Source: Desulfovibrionaceae bacterium (GTDB lineage Bacteria > Desulfobacterota > Desulfovibrionia > Desulfovibrionales > Desulfovibrionaceae). Taken from it: a DNA stretch of 11,989 nt. Where the stretch lies: positions 1-11,989 of the forward strand of contig CAAGJV010000262.1 of NCBI GenBank assembly GCA_900770205.1. Direction: 5' to 3'. The notes under the pieces were generated by a model. The model was not told the DNA's origin. It searched no databases and was given only the letters and a program-made list of their open reading frames with translations. Both the position numbers and the translations under genes were made by a program. This document shows, in pieces, positions 7,473 to 11,989 of the stretch (positions within the stretch are counted from its first letter, which is position 1; each line of letters begins with the position of its first letter).

Positions 7473-8182
7473 TGCAGCAGACAACTAAGGATGTCATGAT
7501 AGCCTGCGATTTCAGCAGCAGAACGGAAGTTATGGATTTTCTCGGCCTTTTTACGGAAGAAAAGCCCTTTGTGAAGATAGGCATGGAGCTGTATTACGCC
7601 GAAGGGCCGGAGATAGTCCGCGCTATCAAGGCAAGAGGGCACAGAATATTCCTTGACCTGAAGCTGCATGATATTCCCCATACCGTTCATAAGGCCATGG
7701 CCGTACTTTCTGCTCTGGATGTAGATATGTGCAATCTTCATGCTGCAGGAACGGTGGCGATGATGCAGGAAGCGTTGAAAGGACTTACCAGGGCCGATGG
7801 AACAAGGCCTCTTCTTGTTGCCGTGACGCAGCTGACCTCTACCAGTGAGGAAAGAATGAAGGAAGATCTCCTCATCGACCGCCCCATGGAAGAAGTGGTT
7901 ATGCATTATGCCTCTCGCGCCAGGTATGCCGGACTGGACGGCGTGGTATGCTCTCCTCTGGAAGCGGGCCGCGTGCATGAAGAATGCGGCCGGAATTTCC
8001 TTACGGTTACTCCTGGCGTTCGTTTTGCTGACGGGGAAAAGGGAGATCAGGTGCGGGTAACGACTCCTGCCGGAGCGAGGGAACTTGGATCGGATTTTAT
8101 CGTTGTCGGGCGGCCCATTACGCAGGCAGCCAACCCTGTTGAGGCGTACAGGCGCTGTGTCAGAGAGTTTCTCGGCTCTTAG
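7472..8182 (+). CDS. pyrF: Orotidine 5'-phosphate decarboxylase
   Basis: PyrF decarboxylates OMP to UMP, the last step of the pathway. The 236-residue protein has the hallmark catalytic DxKxxD as Asp62-Lys64-Asp67 in FLDLKLHDIPHTV, plus Lys35 in FVKIGM, giving the Asp-Lys-Asp-Lys network. TPGVRF and VGRPIT near the C-terminus are the phosphate-gripping segments. The start is ATG 7472, one base overlapping the pyrD stop, with GGAGGAG (7458-7464) upstream. An upstream in-frame ATG (7379) would lie inside pyrD and adds sequence unlike the family. The length is typical of the bacterial group I enzyme. Pathway order within the operon is PyrD then PyrF then PyrE, not the order of catalysis. Confidence 0.95.
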   Translation: MQQTTKDVMIACDFSSRTEVMDFLGLFTEEKPFVKIGMELYYAEGPEIVRAIKARGHRIFLDLKLHDIPHTVHKAMAVLSALDVDMCNLHAAGTVAMMQEALKGLTRADGTRPLLVAVTQLTSTSEERMKEDLLIDRPMEEVVMHYASRARYAGLDGVVCSPLEAGRVHEECGRNFLTVTPGVRFADGEKGDQVRVTTPAGARELGSDFIVVGRPITQAANPVEAYRRCVREFLGS

Positions 8183-8244
8183 AAAGAAGGTTTTCCGACT
8201 GAAGCTGCAAGGAAGAAACGGTATTTATTAGAAGGAGATTTCCC

Positions 8245-8886
8245 ATGGAAGCACGCGAAAAACTTATTGCCAAAGACTTGCTTTCCATCAAAGCAGTGTT
8301 TTTCCGCCCCGATGATCCGTTCGTATGGGCCAGCGGTATAAAAAGCCCTGTCTATTGCGATAACCGACTTACGCTGACGGCTCCCGAAGTGAGATGCGAT
8401 GTGGAAAACGCTCTTGCCGACGTGGTTCGGGAATACTATCCCGAGTGCGAAGTACTCATGGGAACAAGCACCGCGGGCATTGCCCATGCGGCCATTGTAG
8501 GCCATATCATGAACAAACCTATGGGCTATGTCCGTTCCAGCGCCAAGGATCACGGCCGGGGCAATCAGATAGAAGGGCGCCTTGAAAAGGGGCAGAAAGT
8601 TGTTGTTATCGAAGATCTTATTTCCACGGCCGGAAGCGTTCTGGAAGTAGTGAAGGTGCTTCGCGAGGCGGGAGCAGAGGTGCTCGGCGTAGCCAGCATT
8701 TTTACCTATGGCATGAAGAAGGGGCTGGACAGGCTGGAAGAGGCCGGCGTGAGGAACGTGAGCCTTACGAACTTCGATACCATTGCTGCGGTTGCCGCGG
8801 AAAGCGGCTATATCCGTGAGGAAGATGTGGCCAGGCTCATCGCCTTCCGCAACAATCCCTCCGATGAAAGCTGGATCGGTGCCTGA
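8245..8886 (+). CDS. pyrE: Orotate phosphoribosyltransferase
   Basis: PyrE joins orotate to PRPP, forming OMP. The 213-residue protein carries the PRPP-binding signature VVVIEDLISTAGS (119-131) with the acidic pair Glu123-Asp124, the flexible catalytic loop around KDHGRGNQIEG (101-111), and the N-terminal FVWASGIKSPVYCDNR substrate region (26-41). The PRPP loop reads STAGS where many family members have TTGGS or STGGS, one Gly to Ala change. The start ATG 8245 follows a strong GAAGGAG site (8231-8237). A 62-base gap separates it from pyrF; I see no terminator or clear promoter there. Only one base separates its TGA from the pyrB ATG. Confidence 0.94.
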   Translation: MEAREKLIAKDLLSIKAVFFRPDDPFVWASGIKSPVYCDNRLTLTAPEVRCDVENALADVVREYYPECEVLMGTSTAGIAHAAIVGHIMNKPMGYVRSSAKDHGRGNQIEGRLEKGQKVVVIEDLISTAGSVLEVVKVLREAGAEVLGVASIFTYGMKKGLDRLEEAGVRNVSLTNFDTIAAVAAESGYIREEDVARLIAFRNNPSDESWIGA

Positions 8887-8887
8887 C

Positions 8888-9799
8888 ATGAGACATCTTA
8901 TCGACATTCGCGATCTTTCCACGCAGGATATCGATGATCTTTTGTCGACTGCGCTGGATATTATCGCTGATCCTGAAAAATATGCCCATAAATGCAGCGG
9001 CAAGAAGCTTGCCACGCTGTTTTTTGAACCTTCAACGCGTACCAGGCTCAGCTTTGAGGCGGCCATGTATGAACTTGGCGGGCATGTTCTCGGCTTTTCC
9101 GAGGCTCAGAGCTCTTCTGCTGCCAAGGGAGAAAGCGTTTCTGATACGGTGAGCGTGGTAAGCTGCTATGCCGATATCATCGCTATGCGGCACCCCAAGG
9201 AAGGCGCTCCTCTGGTGGCTTCCATGAAGTCTCAGGTACCTATCATCAACGCCGGAGATGGCGGGCATAATCATCCAACGCAGACTCTGGCAGACCTGCT
9301 GACGATATGGCGGGAAAAGAAAAGGCTCGATCATCTTGTTATAGGGCTTTGCGGCGACCTCAAGTTCGGGAGAACCGTTCATTCTCTTATCGCGGCCATG
9401 TCACGCTATACGGGTATAACCTTTGTGCTCATTTCTCCCGATGAGCTTCGCCTGCCCGGATATATCCTTGATGTCATGGCGAAAAACGGAATTGCCTACA
9501 GGGAAACGCCCGATCTGGTGGAAGCGATGCCTTCGCTCGATGTTTTGTACATGACGCGGGTACAAAGGGAACGCTTTTTCAACGAAGCCGATTACATCCG
9601 GTTGAAAGACAGCTATGTGCTTACTCCAGACAAACTGAAGGATGCCAAAGAGGATATGTGCATCATGCATCCGCTGCCGAGAGTGAACGAAATATCCGTT
9701 GCGGTGGATAACGACCCCAGAGCTGCGTATTTCCGCCAGGCTCTGAACGGAAAATATATGCGCATGGCACTTATCATGAAACTTCTGGGGGTGAAGTGA
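8888..9799 (+). CDS. pyrB: Aspartate carbamoyltransferase, catalytic chain
   Basis: This 303-residue enzyme makes N-carbamoyl-aspartate from carbamoyl phosphate and aspartate, the committed step. The carbamoyl phosphate-binding FFEPSTRTRLSFE (45-57) includes Ser49-Thr50-Arg51-Thr52. The SSAAKGES loop (76-83) supplies the Ser and Lys that reach in from the neighbouring subunit. HNHPTQT and HPLPR are the remaining substrate-binding motifs. The start is ATG 8888, right after the pyrE stop; the upstream frame is open into pyrE but is not family sequence. No strong ribosome site is visible, suggesting translational coupling to pyrE. pyrI follows after one base, so the product should be the dodecameric catalytic plus regulatory form, as in E. 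coli. Confidence 0.95.
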   Translation: MRHLIDIRDLSTQDIDDLLSTALDIIADPEKYAHKCSGKKLATLFFEPSTRTRLSFEAAMYELGGHVLGFSEAQSSSAAKGESVSDTVSVVSCYADIIAMRHPKEGAPLVASMKSQVPIINAGDGGHNHPTQTLADLLTIWREKKRLDHLVIGLCGDLKFGRTVHSLIAAMSRYTGITFVLISPDELRLPGYILDVMAKNGIAYRETPDLVEAMPSLDVLYMTRVQRERFFNEADYIRLKDSYVLTPDKLKDAKEDMCIMHPLPRVNEISVAVDNDPRAAYFRQALNGKYMRMALIMKLLGVK

Positions 9800-9800
9800 T

Positions 9801-10226
9801 ATGGTGATCGATGCCATTTCCAACGGTATCGTGCTTGATCATATTAAAGCCGGGCGCAGTATGGAGCTCTATCAGATACTCAACCTTGATAAGCTTCAGT
9901 GTTCCGTGGCCGTGCTGAAAAATGTGACCAGCAGAAAAATGGGCCGCAAGGATATTATCAAGATTGATGAGATCATCGATCTGAATTTTGATGTTCTTGG
10001 ATATGTAGACCCTGGCATTACGGTGTGTATTGTTCGAGATGGAAAGCTCGACCGGAAGTTCAGTGTGGAGCTTCCGGAACGGGTGACAGATGTCATCCGC
10101 TGCAAAAATCCGCGGTGCATTACTTCTACGGAACAGGAACTTCCCCATATTTTTAAACTTGCCGACAGAGAAAAGGGAATCTACCGCTGCATCTACTGTG
10201 AAAGCAGGGCAAAAGGCAAGGACTGA
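9801..10226 (+). CDS. pyrI: Aspartate carbamoyltransferase, regulatory chain
   Basis: PyrI binds nucleotide effectors (CTP, UTP and ATP in E. coli) and transmits them to PyrB. The 141-residue protein has the N-terminal effector domain (about 1-95) and a C-terminal zinc domain with four cysteines, Cys101, Cys106, Cys130 and Cys133, in the expected C-x4-C and C-x2-C arrangement. GIVLDHIKAG (9-18) near the N-terminus is characteristic, with the His and Lys that help bind nucleotide. The start ATG 9801 is one base after the pyrB stop, with GGGGGTG at 9787-9793 as the ribosome site. It is the last gene of the operon; terminators follow 20 bases after its stop. Confidence 0.95.
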   Translation: MVIDAISNGIVLDHIKAGRSMELYQILNLDKLQCSVAVLKNVTSRKMGRKDIIKIDEIIDLNFDVLGYVDPGITVCIVRDGKLDRKFSVELPERVTDVIRCKNPRCITSTEQELPHIFKLADREKGIYRCIYCESRAKGKD

Positions 10227-10246
10227 TTTTTTCTTTTCATAATCTT

Positions 10247-10281
10247 CAGGGCTTTCGCTGCAAGGCGGACGCCCTGTTTTT
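10247..10281 (+). terminator. Rho-independent terminator of the pyrimidine operon
   Basis: CAGGGC (10247-10252) pairs with GCCCTG (10271-10276), with an inner CGC/GCG pair possible, and is followed by TTTTT (10277-10281). It lies 20 bases after the pyrI stop. Confidence 0.75.
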
Positions 10282-10306
10282 GACTGATTTTTTTTCAGTC
10301 TTTTTT
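10282..10306 (+). terminator. Second tandem terminator-like hairpin
   Basis: GACTGA (10282-10287) pairs with TCAGTC (10295-10300) around a loop of seven T residues, then TTTTTT (10301-10306). It starts one base after the first terminator's U-run. The six-base stem is modest, so it is probably a backup terminator isolating the downstream promoter. Confidence 0.6.
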
Positions 10307-10308
10307 AC

Positions 10309-10337
10309 TTGACAATCCTTGCGCTGCAAGGCATTCT
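10309..10337 (+). promoter_or_regulatory. Predicted sigma70 promoter of yhcH
   Basis: A perfect -35 TTGACA (10309-10314) is followed by exactly 17 bases and then CATTCT (10332-10337), a weak -10 match. It lies directly behind two terminators, as expected for a fresh transcription unit. The weak -10 suggests low basal or activated expression. Confidence 0.5.
10317..10331. promoter_or_regulatory. Perfect inverted repeat inside the promoter spacer
   Basis: CCTTG-CGCTG-CAAGG, two perfect 5-bp arms around 5 bases, lies entirely between the -35 and -10 elements. It is a candidate binding site for a dimeric regulator. No regulator gene is adjacent. Confidence 0.35.
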
Positions 10338-10361
10338 CGCCCATCGCTCATCATGGGCGAG
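10336..10361. promoter_or_regulatory. 9-bp inverted repeat at the predicted transcription start
   Basis: CTCGCCCAT (10336-10344) and ATGGGCGAG (10353-10361) are perfectly complementary with an 8-base loop. As DNA it straddles the predicted transcription start and could be an operator. As RNA, only if transcription starts upstream of it, it would fold and bury the in-frame ATG at 10353. Confidence 0.4.
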
Positions 10362-10369
10362 GAGAGAAA

Positions 10370-10401
10370 ATGGAAGATTGATGGAGTTGACCAGAAGATG
10401 A
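10370..10401 (+). other. Two tiny overlapping reading frames upstream of yhcH (possible leader)
   Basis: The best ribosome site in the region, AGGAG (10360-10364), is 5 bases from an ATG at 10370 that encodes only Met-Glu-Asp before TGA (10379-10381). That stop overlaps a second ATG (TGATG, 10379-10383), which encodes Met-Glu-Leu-Thr-Arg-Arg and stops at 10399-10401. That second stop in turn overlaps the yhcH ATG (ATGA, 10398-10401). This chain could deliver ribosomes to yhcH by termination and restart, or could be coincidence. Confidence 0.25.
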
Positions 10402-10895
10402 TCATCGATATTTTTGAAAAGGGTTCTCAGTATGATCTCGGCGGCCTTTGGGCTGCGATTTTTCCTGAACTTCTGGAACTTGTTGGAAGGGGCGAAGAGC
10501 TTCCCGATGGCCGTTATTCCCTTGCCGGAGGCCCTGAAAACGGTGGTGTGGCCGCATTCGTGAGTACCTACGAGCCGAAAACCGAAGAGACGGCGGTGTA
10601 TGAATCCCATGATATCATGGCAGATATTCAGGCTGTGCTTGCCGGGGATGAATACCTTGATATGTTCCCTCTGAAAGGCGGGGAGAAAGAGAGCATGAGA
10701 GATGATGACCGTGATCTCGTTCTGTATGCAGACAAGCCGGAATATGCAGCCAGAGTGCGTCTCGTTCCTGGTATGTTTGCGCTGCTGCTCCCCGGAGAGG
10801 CACATATGCCCTGTATAAAAGCGTGCAGCGGAACGGTAAGAAAAATAGTTGTAAAAATACCGGTAAAGGCCTTGCAGGTTCCCTGTTCCCGGTAA
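10398..10895 (+). CDS. YhcH/YjgK/YiaL (NanQ, DUF386) family protein
   Basis: This 165-residue cupin-like protein belongs to the family that includes EbgC, YhcH/NanQ (N-acetylneuraminate anomerase) and YiaL, generally sugar-anomer or sugar-metabolism proteins with a bound metal. The family signature is clear: YESHDIMADIQAVLAGDEYLD (split here as YESHDI at 68-73 and DIQAVLAGDE at 76-85), then PGMFALLLPGEAHMP (124-138) and VRKIVVKIPV (147-156). Probable metal ligands are Glu69, His71, Glu134 and His136. ATG 10398 is preferred because family members begin close to this MIID-type strand; GGAG (10383-10386) is 11 bases upstream. An in-frame ATG at 10353 would add 15 residues but has no ribosome site and lies in a hairpin. 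No sialic acid or galactoside genes are nearby, so its substrate is open. Confidence 0.82.
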   Translation: MIIDIFEKGSQYDLGGLWAAIFPELLELVGRGEELPDGRYSLAGGPENGGVAAFVSTYEPKTEETAVYESHDIMADIQAVLAGDEYLDMFPLKGGEKESMRDDDRDLVLYADKPEYAARVRLVPGMFALLLPGEAHMPCIKACSGTVRKIVVKIPVKALQVPCSR

Positions 10896-10908
10896 GGTGA
10901 TGCCCTTT

Positions 10909-10930
10909 GGAAAAGAGGGAAATCTTTTCC
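10909..10930 (+). other. Hairpin after yhcH without a T-run
   Basis: GGAAAAGA (10909-10916) and TCTTTTCC (10923-10930) form a perfect 8-bp stem with a GGGAAA loop, 13 bases after the yhcH stop. No U-run follows, so it is more likely an mRNA 3'-end or processing hairpin than an efficient terminator. A second small stem, AGAGAA/TTCTCT, lies at 10949-10968. The rest of the 114-base gap to the next gene holds nothing else I recognise. Confidence 0.35.
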
Positions 10931-11009
10931 GTTATCCGTGAAACGATGAGAGAATGGAGAGTTTCTCTGCTGTTCATCGATCCGGACGAAGAGTTTTGAG
11001 GAGTTTTTT

Positions 11010-11234
11010 ATGGATGTGTTTGATCAGGCTACTGAACTGGAAAGAATTGAACGTGAATCCGCACTGCGTCAGGCGGCAAGCGGCAGCTATCAGGAAGGGC
11101 CGGAATGGATAGATGGAAAGCCCTGCTGCCGTGAGTGCGGTGAACCCATTCCCGAAGCAAGGCTCAAGGCTATTCCCGGAGTAGGCCTCTGCCTGGCCTG
11201 CCAGGAGGAATGGGAACGGGAACGCCAGCAGTAG
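11010..11234 (+). CDS. Small TraR/DksA-type C4 zinc-finger protein
   Basis: This 74-residue protein resembles F-plasmid TraR (73 residues) and phage or chromosomal short DksA relatives that bind in the secondary channel of RNA polymerase and modulate transcription. The zinc finger is CRECGEPIPEARLKAIPGVG then LCLACQ: cysteines 40, 43, 61 and 64 with the conserved PIPEAR (46-51) and PGV. The N-terminal third is a short acidic helix (Asp2, Asp5, Glu9) that in TraR reaches the active site. The long DksA coiled coil is missing, as in TraR. The start ATG 11010 has TTGAGGAG (10996-11003) upstream. It is followed by a strong terminator. No phage or conjugation genes are visible here, so it appears to be a stand-alone chromosomal copy. 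Whether it acts on RNA polymerase is inference from the family. Confidence 0.8.
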   Translation: MDVFDQATELERIERESALRQAASGSYQEGPEWIDGKPCCRECGEPIPEARLKAIPGVGLCLACQEEWERERQQ

Positions 11235-11257
11235 ACGATAAGACCATTTTCTTTTTT

Positions 11258-11288
11258 CCGCTTTGTCTTCGGGCAGAGCGGATTTTTT
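11258..11288 (+). terminator. Rho-independent terminator with UUCG tetraloop
   Basis: A 10-bp stem (11258-11267 with 11272-11281, including two G-U pairs) is capped by C(UUCG)G, an exceptionally stable tetraloop, and followed by A and six T residues (11283-11288). It is 23 bases after the stop of the zinc-finger gene. Confidence 0.85.
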
Positions 11289-11338
11289 ATGGAATAAACA
11301 GAAATTCACCCTGAAAAATAATTGGATAGTAAAATCAA

Positions 11339-11389
11339 CAGCGATACTTCTGCCATTTGTACTGGTCTGCTTTTGCAGAAGTATCGCTG
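11339..11389 (-). terminator. Perfect 15-bp inverted repeat, probable copA terminator
   Basis: CAGCGATACTTCTGC (11339-11353) and GCAGAAGTATCGCTG (11375-11389) are perfect reverse complements around a 21-base spacer. Read on the minus strand it lies 24 bases after the copA stop and is followed by TTGATTTTA, a broken T-run, so it may terminate copA. On the plus strand T-richness begins only about 12 bases past the stem. The long perfect arms and long loop are unusual for a simple terminator. Confidence 0.45.
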
Positions 11390-11413
11390 CTTATAGACAA
11401 TTTCTTTTTTTAA

Positions 11414-11989
11414 TCAGGGCCGGTCGGTTTTCAGTTCTGCGGAACATACGGTGTATCCCGCTTTTTCCACCGCCTGAGTCAGTTCTTCAAGGGGAACGGA
11501 TGGGGGAAAATCGACAATGGCCGTTCCCTGCTCATGGCTGACTTCTGCCTTTGCTCCTGCCTTTTGCAGTGCTTTTGTGACGCGGGAGGAACAGTGGGAG
11601 CACATCATTCCTTCGATGTGAAGGAGCGCATGGCATAAGGATGCGGTTTCTTTTTCCGGTTCTTTTTTTATTCCGGCAGTGGCCGGATCGGAGGGAGAGA
11701 CTGGTTTTGATGCGGCTTCTTCTGTTTGTTTGTATGCATGGAAACGGCGCAGCCTCAGTGCGTTGGCAACAACGCAGACACTGCTCATGCTCATGGCCGC
11801 GGCGCCGAACATGGGGTCGAGTTTCCAGCCAAGCATGGTATAGAATACCCCGGCGGCAAGCGGAATACCGATGCAGTTGTAGAAAAACGCCCAGAAAAGG
11901 TTTTCCTTGATGTTTCTTATGACGGAACGGCCGAGCTGCAGCGCGGTGACGGCATCTGCAAGATCACTCTTGATGAGTACGACATCGGC
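11414..11989 (-). CDS. copA: Copper-translocating P-type ATPase with C-terminal heavy-metal domain (3' part)
   Basis: The visible 191 residues are the C-terminal end of a P1B-type ATPase; the gene continues beyond the right edge. The fragment begins at ADVVLIKSDL, the end of the phosphorylation domain. The last two membrane helices follow: FFYNCIGIPLAAGV carries the Tyr-Asn pair, and AAAMSMSSVCVVANALRL carries the Met-x-x-Ser-Ser pattern. These are the membrane Cu+-binding residues of CopA and argue for Cu+/Ag+ export from the cytoplasm. After a linker of about 35 residues rich in Glu, Lys, Pro and Ala comes a complete heavy-metal-associated domain (about 121-183 of the fragment) with the metal-binding GMMCSHC motif. 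Most CopA proteins carry such domains at the N-terminus, so the C-terminal one is unusual. Whether an N-terminal one also exists cannot be seen. Confidence 0.9.
   Translation of the reverse strand, partial: ADVVLIKSDLADAVTALQLGRSVIRNIKENLFWAFFYNCIGIPLAAGVFYTMLGWKLDPMFGAAAMSMSSVCVVANALRLRRFHAYKQTEEAASKPVSPSDPATAGIKKEPEKETASLCHALLHIEGMMCSHCSSRVTKALQKAGAKAEVSHEQGTAIVDFPPSVPLEELTQAVEKAGYTVCSAELKTDRP

Noticed and set aside
8179..9066. Minus-strand open frame of 295 codons over pyrE and pyrB
   Set aside because: Both genes it covers are certain; no homology-like motif is seen in the antisense product.
10227..10397. PyrR-type or UTP-sensing attenuator for the pyr operon
   Set aside because: The tandem terminators lie after the last pyr gene, not in a leader, and no anti-terminator partner was seen.
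11339..11389. Integron attC site or transposon end
   Set aside because: The core boxes expected for attC (GTTRRRY and its partner) are absent, and no integrase or transposase gene or target duplication is visible.
1..11989. CRISPR array, tRNA or rRNA genes
   Set aside because: No regularly spaced repeats, no cloverleaf-like run with a conserved T-arm, and no rRNA sequence were recognised by eye; a computed scan was not possible.

Overview
The window reads as a chromosomal segment of a Gram-negative, probably anaerobic bacterium of moderate GC content. Its core is a nearly complete operon for de novo UMP synthesis. ArgD, the copper ATPase and the small TraR-like zinc-finger protein look Desulfovibrionaceae-like to me. 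The PyrK/PyrD class 1B dehydrogenase plus PyrB/PyrI is a combination also common in Clostridia and Synergistota. The taxonomic guess is therefore low-confidence and needs a database search.

Layout: (1) 1-2387, a TetR-family regulator followed on the same strand by a MATE-family multidrug/cation antiporter, a classic regulator-pump pair with palindromes at the regulator's promoter. (2) 2431-3051, minus strand, a Maf-type nucleotide pyrophosphatase (YhdE-like), convergent with the pump and divergent from argD. (3) 3256-4461, argD, which ends 43 bases before pyrC; a strong GC-rich hairpin lies in that gap. (4) 4505-10226, pyrC-pyrK-pyrD-pyrF-pyrE-pyrB-pyrI, all plus strand, with several junctions overlapping or separated by a single base. 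carA and carB are absent from the window. (5) 10247-10361, a crowded control region: two tandem terminators, a TTGACA promoter with a perfect inverted repeat in its spacer, and a second inverted repeat. (6) 10398-10895, a YhcH/NanQ (DUF386) family protein, possibly preceded by two tiny overlapping reading frames. (7) 11010-11234, a 74-residue TraR/DksA-type zinc-finger protein with a textbook UUCG terminator. (8) 11339-11389, a perfect 15-bp inverted repeat, then the 3' part of a minus-strand copper P-type ATPase (copA) with an unusual C-terminal metal-binding domain, running off the right edge.

How the genes work together: PyrB/PyrI commit carbamoyl phosphate and aspartate to pyrimidines under nucleotide feedback. 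PyrC closes the ring, PyrD/PyrK oxidise dihydroorotate with electrons going to NAD+, and PyrE and PyrF make UMP. ArgD belongs to arginine synthesis, the other consumer of carbamoyl phosphate. Maf hydrolyses non-canonical (and UTP/dTTP) nucleotides. The flanking pump, copper ATPase, YhcH and TraR-like genes are functionally separate.

I found no clearly novel multi-gene system. The most interesting unexplained material is regulatory: the pyrI-yhcH intergenic region, the argD-pyrC hairpin and the copA-side inverted repeat.
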